This document shows, one piece after another, positions 13,301-18,731 of a stretch of 25,599 nucleotides of DNA. Under the pieces are notes generated by a model. That model saw only the letters and a list, made by a program, of their open reading frames with translations, was not told where the DNA came from and did not search any database. Location: positions 1-25,599 of the IMG/VR virus record IMGVR_UViG_3300021960_000457; one strand, given 5' to 3'. The position numbers were made by a program, and so were the translations under genes. Each line of letters begins with the position of its first letter. The stretch's first letter is position 1. The stretch is from a virus.

Positions 13301-14899
13301 TATAATAATGTCCTGATGGAACCAGCGATTGTTTCTTGACCAAGCATTAAGATCAATACTACCACGTACAATAGTAATATAGTCAGGAAATATTTCATCA
13401 GGATAATTTAAAGCTAACTCATCTAAATAAGTCTCCGGAGTGACCATTAGTTCAACATCAACTAATCTAATACTATCACCAACGTTTTCAACATAATATT
13501 CTTTGTCAGCATAGGTACTAGGAGTAACATCAGTACCAAATCTAATTTTAAGACCACTGGTAAACACAATACCATTTGGACTGGTGTATGTTTTCTTTCC
13601 TAAGATGTCATTGTCAACATCAATTGACCAACCTGTTGGTTCAACAATTTTAATTGATTTATAAATTTCAGTGTCATTTTCATCTTGTATGTACAACGTA
13701 TTTTTTGTACTAGAAAGTAATGGCACTTCATGAAAGAAACCATCGTAATCTTTGTAATATTCTTTATTAGCATTGAGTACACCATATCTAATAAAAACTT
13801 TTTCGTTAATATCAACTGATTGTACTGGTACTAATCTAATTATTGGATCATTAATACCACCAGAAGAAAATACAACTTTCCACACACCGTAACGATCTGC
13901 ATCTGGAACTATTACACCTGCATCTAAGGTTGGTTCTGGATTACCATCAGGATTTATTACAGTTGGTGCAGTCCACGCAGGTTCACCAAGGTTGATTAAT
14001 GTTTCTACATCAATAAAAATTAAAGTTTTTCCATCTAGATTGCCAGTAATGCCAGCGTATTGTGGATATTCTTCTAAGAATGATGATAGGTAACGATTGT
14101 GTAATTCTGAGTAGGCCAATGGAGTAGCATAGTCTACATTGTAAACTGATGCCATTTTAATAAATCTATCTTGTGCATTAGACTGTGGAACATTAAATGT
14201 CACTGTTCCTGAATCAGCACCATTGTTGGTGACGCCTAACACAGATCTAGAACTAATAGTTGGAGTAGAATTTAATTTACCATCAACTCCTAATTCTGTT
14301 TGTATCCAAAAAGGATTACCTGTTTGATCTAAAACAAATTCATAACTACCACCACGTGCTAGTGTAATGTTATTAGTAATTGTGCCGTTGTCATCAAAAA
14401 TGTATTGATTGGTACTAGCATCTCTAGTCACGGTGAATGTTTTAGTAAGGTCAACACCTTCAGTACTTACGTTGACTGGATCTGGGCCATTAGGCAACCA
14501 ATAGTACTGAGTAAAATTAATTAGTTTATCAAGAGAAATGTGTGGATCAAATGTATAATATTCGTTGTCAAACAGTCTGTTATGATTGTTTGTAATACCA
14601 CCATAATATTTGATCTGATTAATTAGATCAATATAACTGCTAAAAAATTCAACATTATCTTCTTTGTCTTTAACAACTATACTAGGTTCAAGTTGATAGT
14701 TTTGTCTGTTAAAACTTGACTCTGTAACGTAACTATCACCTTTCTTATATGTAGGAGCAAACTTTCTTCCAATGTACCCGTGTACTCTGGTAAGATTTGG
14801 TTCTGAAACCAATTGATCAATGGTTGCTGATAAAAATTTTTCATTTGTATCAGTACGGAATATACCTGGTAATAAATTAAGAGTCTTTCTTACGGCCAT
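1352..14899 (-). CDS. Giant modular baseplate-associated structural protein (4515 residues)
   Basis: A 13.5-kb gene without interruption, starting 17 bases after the gp6 stop at an ATG preceded by GGATAGGT. The N-terminus (LPGIFRTDTNEKF, DQLVSEPN, GYIGRKFAPT, YYTFDPH, QYYWLPNGPDPV, residues 8-145) looks like the large virion protein that follows gp6 in marine T4-like phages (recalled family knowledge, not searched). Visible modules in order: cupredoxin-like segment near 176-204 (RGGSYEFVLDQTGNPFWIQT); NG-loop modules near 815-860 and 1057-1104; a conserved-looking W/P/G-rich block near 1250-1300 (PWEMLGFSIKPDWWEGYYGP); FG-GAP propeller-like repeats at about 2195-2940 with inserted modules; a mostly helical block near 3540-3683; a GSGYT pair near 3690-3760; and GDFITQ modules near 2685, 2946, 3888-3929 and 4270. 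No signal peptide, membrane segment or catalytic motif was recognised. It sits where T4 encodes gp7-gp12, so a peripheral baseplate or fibre-platform role is inferred. A tape-measure role is unlikely because it is beta-rich. Confidence 0.85.
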   Translation of the reverse strand: MAVRKTLNLLPGIFRTDTNEKFLSATIDQLVSEPNLTRVHGYIGRKFAPTYKKGDSYVTESSFNRQNYQLEPSIVVKDKEDNVEFFSSYIDLINQIKYYGGITNNHNRLFDNEYYTFDPHISLDKLINFTQYYWLPNGPDPVNVSTEGVDLTKTFTVTRDASTNQYIFDDNGTITNNITLARGGSYEFVLDQTGNPFWIQTELGVDGKLNSTPTISSRSVLGVTNNGADSGTVTFNVPQSNAQDRFIKMASVYNVDYATPLAYSELHNRYLSSFLEEYPQYAGITGNLDGKTLIFIDVETLINLGEPAWTAPTVINPDGNPEPTLDAGVIVPDADRYGVWKVVFSSGGINDPIIRLVPVQSVDINEKVFIRYGVLNANKEYYKDYDGFFHEVPLLSSTKNTLYIQDENDTEIYKSIKIVEPTGWSIDVDNDILGKKTYTSPNGIVFTSGLKIRFGTDVTPSTYADKEYYVENVGDSIRLVDVELMVTPETYLDELALNYPDEIFPDYITIVRGSIDLNAWSRNNRWFHQDIIIATAGYNNTPIELDQNARAKRPIVQFESNLKLLNYGTIGKRQINILDTTTADAFNELEGKTYTIAVGTELFDGMRILFAADNDPLVRDKIYVINLVQYEADPVTGLPTGDYHIKLTIADDGDADVNDSVVVTDGPYKGSQWWYDGNQWYEAQQKTGLNQAPLFDVFDLNDNSLTTYSRSTFAGSKIFGYKVNTANTADPILGFGLSYRSFTTQGDIEFTNFFDTDTFEYTNGQDVIVDSIAQGFLHKITGRETYLIKNVWQTVVEPSKQYQLIEFTYDEYNYPFVLDITPRAEQTTPNVKVFLNNQLLKSTQWTLSSNRELTLTPTLNAGDKIIVAVFSDQVSKLGHYEVPSNLNLNAQNIDLDTLTLGQMRNHLVALSENSKELDGNVLGASNLRDIELKAQGGNILQHSAPVPYSALFLLDKEANFVNSVRLAQQEYSKFKYKFLELSSTLSGVDPTDPVATVDLILTEINKIKNATFPWYYSDMVPYGPLKTIVADVGYTIFDPLVRSYEIINVFNNRLLSNQAILVYLNGVQLVIDKDYYFNQDRPAVTINETVTLEVDDILTIVEYSNTDGNYIPETPTKLGLYPKFIPEVFEDDTYRTPVIVIRGHDGSLTPAFGDYRDDVLLELEKRIYNNIKVPMQLSFEDIYNVLPGRFRDNDYTINEANRILSKGFLNWIGNNKIDFSENVTFKNNDAFTWNYSGVPDRLDGSDLPGSWRACYQYFYDTDAPNTRPWEMLGFSIKPDWWEGYYGPAPYTGGNALLWEDLEQGRIVDGDRAGIDPLFARPGLTTIIPVDANGGLIPPSSILCRNLRASSASKSWTIGEQGPAEIAWRRSSEFPYAVQIAMALAKPGKYFGLNIDIDDYRKNNELGQFINSNSHHIRQTDVSYNGYLNSENSIYRTASYLNWIADQLINLGIDPSARLSLLVQRYQVQLAYKMAGFSDHRFLQVLAEQSSPSSTNESIVIPDENYDIHLYKSTPVDRLVYSAVIVEKTDSGYTVKGYDVSNPYFTIIPSVVNSNARKIKVLDKEGVVYLDYQPIKLTVPYGYEFKTLQQTVDFLISYERYLMSQGFTFNKIEEELGEIKNWKLSVKELLFWAQQGWNSGSILVLSPISNSIAVSTIGAIVDEVSDRQYESRVVDQNFKLIKRNKYNITRSPEEFTLTLTDANSIVGYIELNLVQYEHTLIFDNSTVFNDIIYKPELGSRQYRLKLIGQKTGDWNGSMYAPGFIYGSAVTQTWNSGKDYLKGDIVKYKDQLFVALNNVPATAEFDFTKWKLSDAGQFNKGLLTNFSSNATRSKSYYDSKGYFQDQNQLQYSHGLIGFKPRQYLSDIGLDESTQIEFYKGYIKQKGTANSIEALTNAQFSNLDSQINFYEEWAIRVGEYGALDTNPYIEIVLDEKEFGVNPARAEFLTAEDAGLADGLTKFSKTELYRTAESFSGYIALNRTDESDYDNDIPTAGYVNIDDVDTTIFDLTNYQELNSKIDEIGTGYRIWVAKNFSQEWDVLRVTETDNNVIGVKNDLDGFVTFTFEQPHGLEKEELFFLKQFITEFNGFYRAYKIVDLNSIMVEYAGDTTNLTSIDGRGLLFKLDSMRFSFMEDSRVYGLTNPKHGWKIGDKIWIDTDAATSLVQGQPVNTVQNTWKVYEKQHPWSLKSGISKPVGLQSNADTYGSSVRMSYDLSTIAVGGETASRYDVITDTTTAGVGEVNLFVRNYDNEYEHSVVISPSTGNTYEFGSFVDFAIDRLGVGSPGSESDLGFVHIYNRPEGQAGWNIGQVVVGNVASTGDRFGSSISFDESGRWLYVGAPGNDLVYVYGLDETIELESGTVLPDGVDVNVAIPFTPQITDDADSLLVKNKNTTFVPNIDYVVDGGNIQFNFVPPVIELDIIQQPYYVYVDTLTGNASSEFGYFMDSSLDGAQLGIGVPNDPVTVNETVDKIKHGRTYTIVSNVSTDFTTVGAANNIVGTTFVANTTSLVGAFTGDGTVSTVYAGAGSVHVYDRVIEAFDSTDSTDYVVTGTIGRIYRVLVDDIEVDRSRYSIVGSNTVRFITPLGVGKVVYVETNEFNLLELLTGTIVQEGARFGTSLTICSNNCAIYVGAPYYDNGSSYNTGSVFKFHHRGRLYGTNTGSIQDPTFVPNDTIRLDNFEVKVKLRLSGTVTVSEGDFITQSSSGANVTVTADSPTGGSVTVSISDYNNANVFTLGSGVVSINGTPTTAYPRRTTLDEWVEDINSANLLGITAVNEHGYFRLNSDRTVAKNLLRTLSGRNVTGSDGVYADSGMAVFAEMQIILSTFNTPGEFFGTNVILARNAYMLVISTGKGTTKRYMTFDVNETVFDDESTTFTDQVKGGGSVYIYELYDDPRDAVEDPGRYAYAQQLDPEELNPGDEFGHAIDIVGNYIMATAPNDDTNTYLELSGNITVAAGDVITQPTAGLDEFTAYYSVEEGNRIGIINYSSQQILTGSSDTLYVNGVDSGVYPTDISDNTGKVYLFENLTGGRGWKLISYETPKVDIDSINRMYMYDKVSNTILANMEFIDPVKGKIMGQAEQEISYKTEYDPAVYNMGSRRYNGDLHWGAEQVGRVWWNLNKVRFLDYEQGSLTYRSINWGRFFPGSVIEVAEWVESTVPPSQYDIVVNDGTPLYPDDSAYVRTIYVDTSGVITNKYYYWVINKPSLDKVNSDRKLPVTTIKTLIENPKSSGVPYAAVIHNQALIVYNASNYLSASDTVLHVDYELIKNSNIIHSEYELVQKNNGQSRVAPKVIDKMIDSLAGLDILGRVVPDPKLSVADRYGISVRPRQSMFKDRFEAMKNLVGYVNNIFASNPIAKQYRLDRLLDKEKEPNFKLNEYNQRVDSDEELTYIDTEVLNPGYKVLVTSSVQNDGLWTLNELSEDKEWILVRIQSYDTTLYWEYQDWYAKGYDQNTKTTYVAESNVEALKLSYGVGDVIRIANSGNGEWQMVVVNSSSEFELVGIQNGTIKLLDILADFTDTNLGFGNSGYDLGRYAQSPNIEIRNILNALRYDIFTGTLTDETNKLFFVMMNYALSEQKYIDWIFKTSFVSIAHRLRNLDQLPNYIRDNQSYYQDYINEVKPYKTKIREYLVSYDSFDQFEGSVTDFDLPAYYDTQDRLFRSPSGEQAEKDSQLWQQDQYSQWYGNRTLFIESILVEDGGSDYTEIPTVTIVGNGSGAEAHAVINGDTGAITSIVVDKPGSGYTFTPTVIINGNGTGAKAYAVLKNTQVRGISTTMKFDRITYSSTVQEWATNSYYNEGDIVSYQGQGYRVLANITTGLVFTSSDYELYSSELFTNANDRIMAYYDPQNGQPAKDLKLLVPGVEYPGVQVTGLPFTRQPGFNGSALANLIVNSSVTVAIGDVITQTVPDVALYLSSSVSVTEGDFLTQGNANITVLTTSSDTMEIFGNYNSVVEFDVEETANVFINGVEQEITTFDYYSTTWSNVGITTANIMTLSEPMLTVSSASSGLIIVGILDSTADFETGTNIKINGSEVASEFVDIEYRSLITDTPYDSTTYDAVEYDEDGNPILSTATVDTVIRSTYADTALGTRPEDIDVVGGAYVDTYSSHAPEELIPGVMFETLDMKIYTNLASSGNVDIAGYRIFYNMRGEETYLRISDSYTTMLTQELALTDTVIHVGDASKMPAPNPAGAIPGAVFINGERITYFVRDLTNNTLGQIRRGTWGTGAPELHPYGTYVVDGGLDQIVPGVEIGNVEITANTSLTATTTKTHKFRVLGNLTVDPGDFITVPASGSNVMVVGKSFDEEEVIDIVKIIEPPTLDEFATVEIVLSAETTIYGPTAYFTEETTGANVLVFNPGSRTDTFQGKYAPLNPTGTESLVANVGNILINGVDSGLTAVSVDEIPPVGYEIEVNGSSLSSNVYALAVSLSGDVGVHQVRTDGEVNVYVGNVFQTANALSWYNAGDGVYTTTDGTGLEGSTTMAAEFIKEQPAIFNQGLVLERTVNIFDNPLITEDSEIIIEE
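1700..2095 (-). repeat. GDFITQ/NGVDSG module, copy 4 (in giant protein)
   Basis: Contains LTVDPGDFITVPASGSNVMV near residues 4270-4290 and ends with ILINGVDSGLTAV. The order of motifs matches the other copies, but the spacing is longer because about 70 residues are inserted. Confidence 0.6.
3000..3245 (-). repeat. GDFITQ/NGVDSG module, copy 3 with a duplicated front half
   Basis: SVTVAIGDVITQ is followed about 20 residues later by SVSVTEGDFLTQGNANITV, then VFINGVEQEITTFD. The tandem front half suggests a partial internal duplication. Confidence 0.6.
3620..3840 (-). repeat. Tandem GSGYT-type repeat pair (in giant protein)
   Basis: Two adjacent units of about 35 residues: GGSDYTEIPTVTIVGNGSGA then GSGYTFTPTVIINGNGTGA, each followed by A-x-A (AEAHAV, AKAYAV). 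The two units align position by position. Such G-S-G-Y-T...P-T-V...G-x-G-x-G-A repeats are common in large phage and secreted structural proteins. Confidence 0.75.
5865..6080 (-). repeat. GDFITQ/NGVDSG module, copy 2 (in giant protein)
   Basis: LSGNITVAAGDVITQPTAG near residues 2943-2960, ending LYVNGVDSGVYPTDISD. It follows directly after the last FG-GAP-like blade motif (GDEFGHAIDIVGNYIMATAP). Confidence 0.65.
6080..8320 (-). repeat. FG-GAP / beta-propeller-like repeat region within the giant protein
   Basis: Spaced blade-like motifs of the form G-x-x-F/Y-G-x-x-hydrophobic...hydrophobic-G-A/V-P: YGSSVRMSYDLSTIAVGG (about residue 2200), FGSFVDFAIDRLGVGSPGS (about 2285), DRFGSSISFDESGRWLYVGA (about 2320), EFGYFMDSSLDGAQLGIGVP (about 2440), ARFGTSLTICSNNCAIYVGA (about 2615) and DEFGHAIDIVGNYIMATAP (about 2915). 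Most are followed by a strand such as VHIYNR, VYVYGL, VHVYDR or VYIYEL. This resembles integrin-type FG-GAP repeats. Other modules interrupt it, so blade number and closure are uncertain. Confidence 0.65.
6650..6855 (-). repeat. GDFITQ/NGVDSG module, copy 1 (in giant protein)
   Basis: LSGTVTVSEGDFITQSSSGA near residues 2682-2702, followed by NVTVTADS and ending VVSINGTPTTAYP. It is inserted between two FG-GAP-like blades and is the clearest example of the module. Confidence 0.65.
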
Positions 14900-14916
14900 T
14901 GATGTTTACCTATCCA

Positions 14917-17900
14917 TTATAAAGATATTTGATTAAGTTGTGCCGCTGTAATAGCCGCAATTACTTGTACATTGTCTACTGTTGCAGAACTAACAATGAT
15001 TTCATTATATTCAGCATTGATCTGCATCAAACTACCAAAGTTGCTAGACTGACTTGACGGTACAATAATCACACTGGCTATGTTTGGTGCTAGAACACTA
15101 TGGAGGTATGCACTAAGTTCACTGAAATAAAATGTTTCTCCAAAGTCCCAATTGGCAATATCAAAATAACTGTTGATAGCCGCAATCACAGAAGTCTTAA
15201 CATCATTGTCACTAACCACCACACTAGCATTCTTAACAACTTTAAACACTGCCTGAAGACTAGGATCTGCTTCTGCACCAAATATAGGTTTAAATTTTGC
15301 AGGGTTATAGATCACTGTGTCACTTACACTCTTATATTTTTCTAATTTACTAAACTCTAATTCTAATTCGTCACCTGTTGGAATTTGTGGCTCACTAACA
15401 GTATTTGATGTATCCTGTATCCAAGCAATATAATCGTCAGCATACTGTTTGGTTAATATGTAAAGATCAATAATGTTGTTTGGACTTGGATCAATACGTC
15501 TGTAGTTTGGGGAGTTATGACGATATTGAAAATAGATATCCTGACGACCAATTTTGGCTGTAAACTCTGTTTGTTCTGTTAGTGTGTATACTGCGCCATT
15601 GACTGTTAATTTATAAAATATGTCATCATCTGGTACATAAAATATCTGACCATCTGTATATAATGTAGCAGATGATTGTATGTCTCTCAATGACGAATAC
15701 TCAGTAACCACACTGTTATTGTCATATGGTTGTTCGTTGATAAAATTATCATAGCCAACTACATTTTCAAAAAACACATATTTGTTTTGTGAATTTACAT
15801 CAGGTGCTACTATGAGTTCAAATAATTCTGGATTGTCTGGAATACCATCGTTATCAGTATCAGGGAATGTTACTTGAATTCTATTAGGATTCTCATAACC
15901 ATCAACTTCAGTGATCTTATCATAGATAAACCATGGATAGTCCAAAGCTAATGCTTCTATATCGTCTGGTTTCGTATTGATTTTAAGAATTTTAACCTGA
16001 TCACTAATTGTTAATCCTGTCTTTGGGTCATAAATTTTAACATCATTATCAAAATAAAAATTAGTTTCTCTCACACTTTCAAATATGTATTCAAGACCTC
16101 TACTAGTCACATTATAGGTCTGTTCTACTGTTTGGAAGATAATAGTCCAACTACTGTCTAGACCATTGCCACTGGTGTTGCCAGCATTTGTTAGGCTAAA
16201 CTCTGCTGTACTTAAATTTTCAGGATAAATGATAGTCCAAGCTGAAGTTTCCATGTTATATCTTAGACCAAAGTCTTGGAAAGCTTCAATATAGTTGATC
16301 ATTTCAATGATTAAATCTGTAGGAAACTCATTGTTAAACACAGCAAACACTTCCTGTGCTACAGCACCTTCAGGAACGTTTTGGTTAATGGTTACAGGTC
16401 CTGAGCCATTACTTAGATTTCCTAGTCCTCCATTGGTTCCGTCGCCTACAAGATCTTGTACTGCCGCATAGATATAATACTTGTCTCCATCTTTTGACGG
16501 AGTACCTGATTGTATTCTATTTTTAGAATCAAAGTAATTACCACTACCAGCAGAAAATTTAACAATAGCTCTTGGTAGTATGTAACCATAGTTACTACTT
16601 ACACCTTCACCTATCTGAATTGGTCTATCAAGACTGTTGACGAAAAATCCTGTACAACCATTGGCAATGGTTGTTGATTTATGCCAGTAACCGTCACTGA
16701 CTGCTAGTAAAGGATAATAAGCATAGAAAAATTGTAATGTTTGTTGTTTTGCTACAATTGGTTTTACTTGATTGAATATTACTCTATAGATATCATTTCT
16801 AGTATTATATTCAAAACTGAATGTTGTTATCGTAGGATTGCGATAGAGCATACCATCCTGGGCAAACACGTTGGTACTAGAATACTTACCTGTGGTATCA
16901 ATAACGTCCAGATAGCGACTTACACCTGAACTTGTTCTGTTAATTGCTTTAACTTTAAGTATGTTGCTGAACAAGGTATAAGGCAGAATATTATAATCTT
17001 CACCTGATACCATACGATCTTGTGTGTAATATTGTTGAGGTGCTTTCTGTCTAATATCCTCAATAGTTTCTCTAGTTGCCGCATTGGCCACTGTGTATTG
17101 CAAACTAGCAGTTATATTTAATGTTTCAATTCTACCTGTCTTACTAACATAATTAATAGGAACAGTTATAGATTGCATCTCATCGGGTGTAATCTTGTAC
17201 TGTTGGCCATTACTTACTCTATAATAGAGTCTATACCGTCCTTGAGGAACTGTGGCGAATGCACCATCGCCAAATACTAGATCAATTTGATCGTTGGCTC
17301 TGGTATTGATCTGATAGACTGTTCTATTAGTACCTTTGTTATAGATTACATTGGTAACACCAACAGCAGGAACCTGTTCCCATAATGTGCTTTCGTTGCC
17401 CAATGAATCAAGACTGTATAACCATACGTCACTATTATTAATATTGTCAACATTGATACTATAAACTCTGTTAGGAATACTTTCAGTAAAATTTAAATCA
17501 ACACTCTTAAGTTCGCCTTGTTTAAAATATAAAAAGAAACCTGTGTTATTACTGCTGTTGCCAAGATTATCATTTTTATATAAAAGATTAAATGATCTAT
17601 TTGGTCTTGGATCTGCTTCATAGATATAGGTTCTATTTGAACTAGTAGGGCTTATTGCTTCAAAGGTAATAGGCACGTTTTCAATGTTTGGTTGAAAACT
17701 ATAAGTACCAATCACATTAGGGATTAGATTAACCTGATATTCAGCATTAGTAACACCATTGATTAATTGTGTGTTACTTGGTTTACCAATAACCTGATTA
17801 GTATTAAGACTAGCGTTGATAATAGCAGTAAACTGTTCTTGCCAATTGTCGTTGGCTGAATCAGCCCAATTAACTACTAAACCAGCAAGATTTAATCCTG

Positions 17901-18297
17901 TACTGTCAAACACTGTTTCAGTAGTACTCACAGAGTCAAATTTGAGTAGACCTGATGCTGGTATATTTCTTTTAGGGTTGTAACTGATCAGTCTTGCTAG
18001 TTTTAAGATACTGTCACGACGTTGTGCTGTGTCAATAAAGTTTTCACGTGAATTAAGATCAGTTCTAAATGCCAAACTTTGACCTAAGAATGATAATAGG
18101 TCAATCAATGCAACAAATTCACTTGATTCAATGAAGTCATTGAAATCCTCAGGATAATACAACCTGAGATAATCAACCATTGACTTTCTTAGAGTTTCAT
18201 AGTCATAACTCTTAAAGTCAGCATTACGAAAAGTTTGATAGACTTTGGTCCAGTCTTCAGCAACTAATAAACTTGTTTGTCTTGTAGTTATAGCCAT
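14917..18297 (-). CDS. 6: Baseplate wedge protein gp6-like (baseplate J family)
   Basis: Wedge subunit that in T4 dimerises into the iris-like ring around the central hub and connects the wedges. The N-terminus (residues about 37-110: MVDYLRLYYPEDFNDFIESS, LSFLGQSLAFRTDLNSREN, LARLISYNPKRNIPASG) matches the gp6 pattern. The core has the baseplate J-like signature VFGDGAFATVPQGRYRLYYR near 336-360, then SGEDYNILPY and INRTSSGVSRYLDVIDTTGK near 430-470. The C-terminus (about 1030-1126) has WDFGETFYFSELSAYLHSVL followed by IASVIIVP, typical of the family's closing domain. At 1126 residues it is much longer than T4 gp6 (about 660); the extra length is mainly between roughly 520 and 1020 and is unassigned. 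Start: ATG with AGGAAAA upstream, after a 48-base gap carrying a possible late promoter. The next gene begins 17 bases downstream. Confidence 0.9.
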   Translation of the reverse strand: MAITTRQTSLLVAEDWTKVYQTFRNADFKSYDYETLRKSMVDYLRLYYPEDFNDFIESSEFVALIDLLSFLGQSLAFRTDLNSRENFIDTAQRRDSILKLARLISYNPKRNIPASGLLKFDSVSTTETVFDSTGLNLAGLVVNWADSANDNWQEQFTAIINASLNTNQVIGKPSNTQLINGVTNAEYQVNLIPNVIGTYSFQPNIENVPITFEAISPTSSNRTYIYEADPRPNRSFNLLYKNDNLGNSSNNTGFFLYFKQGELKSVDLNFTESIPNRVYSINVDNINNSDVWLYSLDSLGNESTLWEQVPAVGVTNVIYNKGTNRTVYQINTRANDQIDLVFGDGAFATVPQGRYRLYYRVSNGQQYKITPDEMQSITVPINYVSKTGRIETLNITASLQYTVANAATRETIEDIRQKAPQQYYTQDRMVSGEDYNILPYTLFSNILKVKAINRTSSGVSRYLDVIDTTGKYSSTNVFAQDGMLYRNPTITTFSFEYNTRNDIYRVIFNQVKPIVAKQQTLQFFYAYYPLLAVSDGYWHKSTTIANGCTGFFVNSLDRPIQIGEGVSSNYGYILPRAIVKFSAGSGNYFDSKNRIQSGTPSKDGDKYYIYAAVQDLVGDGTNGGLGNLSNGSGPVTINQNVPEGAVAQEVFAVFNNEFPTDLIIEMINYIEAFQDFGLRYNMETSAWTIIYPENLSTAEFSLTNAGNTSGNGLDSSWTIIFQTVEQTYNVTSRGLEYIFESVRETNFYFDNDVKIYDPKTGLTISDQVKILKINTKPDDIEALALDYPWFIYDKITEVDGYENPNRIQVTFPDTDNDGIPDNPELFELIVAPDVNSQNKYVFFENVVGYDNFINEQPYDNNSVVTEYSSLRDIQSSATLYTDGQIFYVPDDDIFYKLTVNGAVYTLTEQTEFTAKIGRQDIYFQYRHNSPNYRRIDPSPNNIIDLYILTKQYADDYIAWIQDTSNTVSEPQIPTGDELELEFSKLEKYKSVSDTVIYNPAKFKPIFGAEADPSLQAVFKVVKNASVVVSDNDVKTSVIAAINSYFDIANWDFGETFYFSELSAYLHSVLAPNIASVIIVPSSQSSNFGSLMQINAEYNEIIVSSATVDNVQVIAAITAAQLNQISL

Positions 18298-18318
18298 ACT
18301 TATTTTCCTGTTATACTA

Positions 18319-18326
18319 TATTTATT
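18319..18326 (-). promoter_or_regulatory. Possible T4-type late promoter before gp6
   Basis: Minus strand reads AATAAATA, 7 of 8 matches to the T4 late consensus TATAAATA, in the only sizeable intergenic gap of the cluster (18298-18345). It ends 21 bases before the gp6 ATG, leaving room for a short leader containing AGGAAAA. The first base differs from consensus and the region is AT-rich, so chance is possible. Confidence 0.4.
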
Positions 18327-18345
18327 CAAGGAAAAAAGTGCGTAT

Positions 18346-18723
18346 TTAATTTGCTATAAGATTTTCTGTTTGACGATCAAATCTTAGATTCATTAAATTA
18401 GTTTGATCAGTTTGAAGATATCTAAGTTCTAATTCTATTTGTATGCCTTGATCATATTCTGTAACAATGACCTTGTCAACAGATACTCTAGGGTCATAAT
18501 TAGCAATATCTTTGATATCTGTAGTAATTACGCTTTTAAGATCTTCTGTTAGTGGCTCATGTAGCACGTTCCATATGATCGTGCCAAAGTTAGGATTCAT
18601 TAACTTCTCACCTTTACGGATATGAAAGTGATTAACAAGATCCTGTTTTACTAGTTCAAAGTCAGTTAAACGAAACTTCTTGTTTCTACCAACTGTACTA
18701 AATCCTTTATACATTGTAGCCAT
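18346..18723 (-). CDS. 25: Baseplate wedge subunit gp25 (GPW/gp25 family)
   Basis: Small wedge protein, homologous to TssE of type VI secretion systems, that sits at the sheath-baseplate interface and helps start sheath polymerisation. Its 125 residues are close to T4 gp25 (132). Visible family features: N-terminal MYKGFSTVGRNKKFRLTDF, then LVKQDLVNHFHIRKGEKLM, the conserved NPNFGTIIWNVLHEPLTEDL block near residues 43-62, and a closing beta-hairpin IQIELELRYL. The position usually written E-P-R in this superfamily reads E-P-L. It begins 8 bases after the gp5 stop with a modest ribosome site (GGATAA). Its place between gp5 and gp6 is the compact arrangement of marine T4-like phages and many contractile systems, whereas T4 itself has gene 25 elsewhere. 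Confidence 0.92.
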   Translation of the reverse strand: MATMYKGFSTVGRNKKFRLTDFELVKQDLVNHFHIRKGEKLMNPNFGTIIWNVLHEPLTEDLKSVITTDIKDIANYDPRVSVDKVIVTEYDQGIQIELELRYLQTDQTNLMNLRFDRQTENLIAN

Positions 18724-18731
18724 AATAATAT

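Noticed and set aside
13600-13815. 71-codon minus-strand frame inside the giant gene.
   Set aside because: It is an out-of-frame shadow of the giant gene with no separate ribosome site or recognisable protein pattern.
1352-14899. The giant protein as tape-measure protein.
   Set aside because: Tape measures are mainly long helical proteins and T4 encodes its own in the hub cluster. This chain is beta-rich with repeated sandwich and propeller-like motifs and follows gp6.
14906-14917. Three-codon mini-frame (ATG GAT AGG TAA) overlapping the gp6 stop and upstream of the giant gene start.
   Set aside because: It coincides with the giant gene's ribosome-binding region and is easily explained by the sequence TAATGGATAGGTAA; no evidence that it is a regulatory leader.
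18298-18345. A terminator in the gp25-gp6 gap (T-run TTTTTT).
   Set aside because: No GC-rich inverted repeat precedes the T-run on the coding strand; the T stretch alone is expected in AT-rich DNA.
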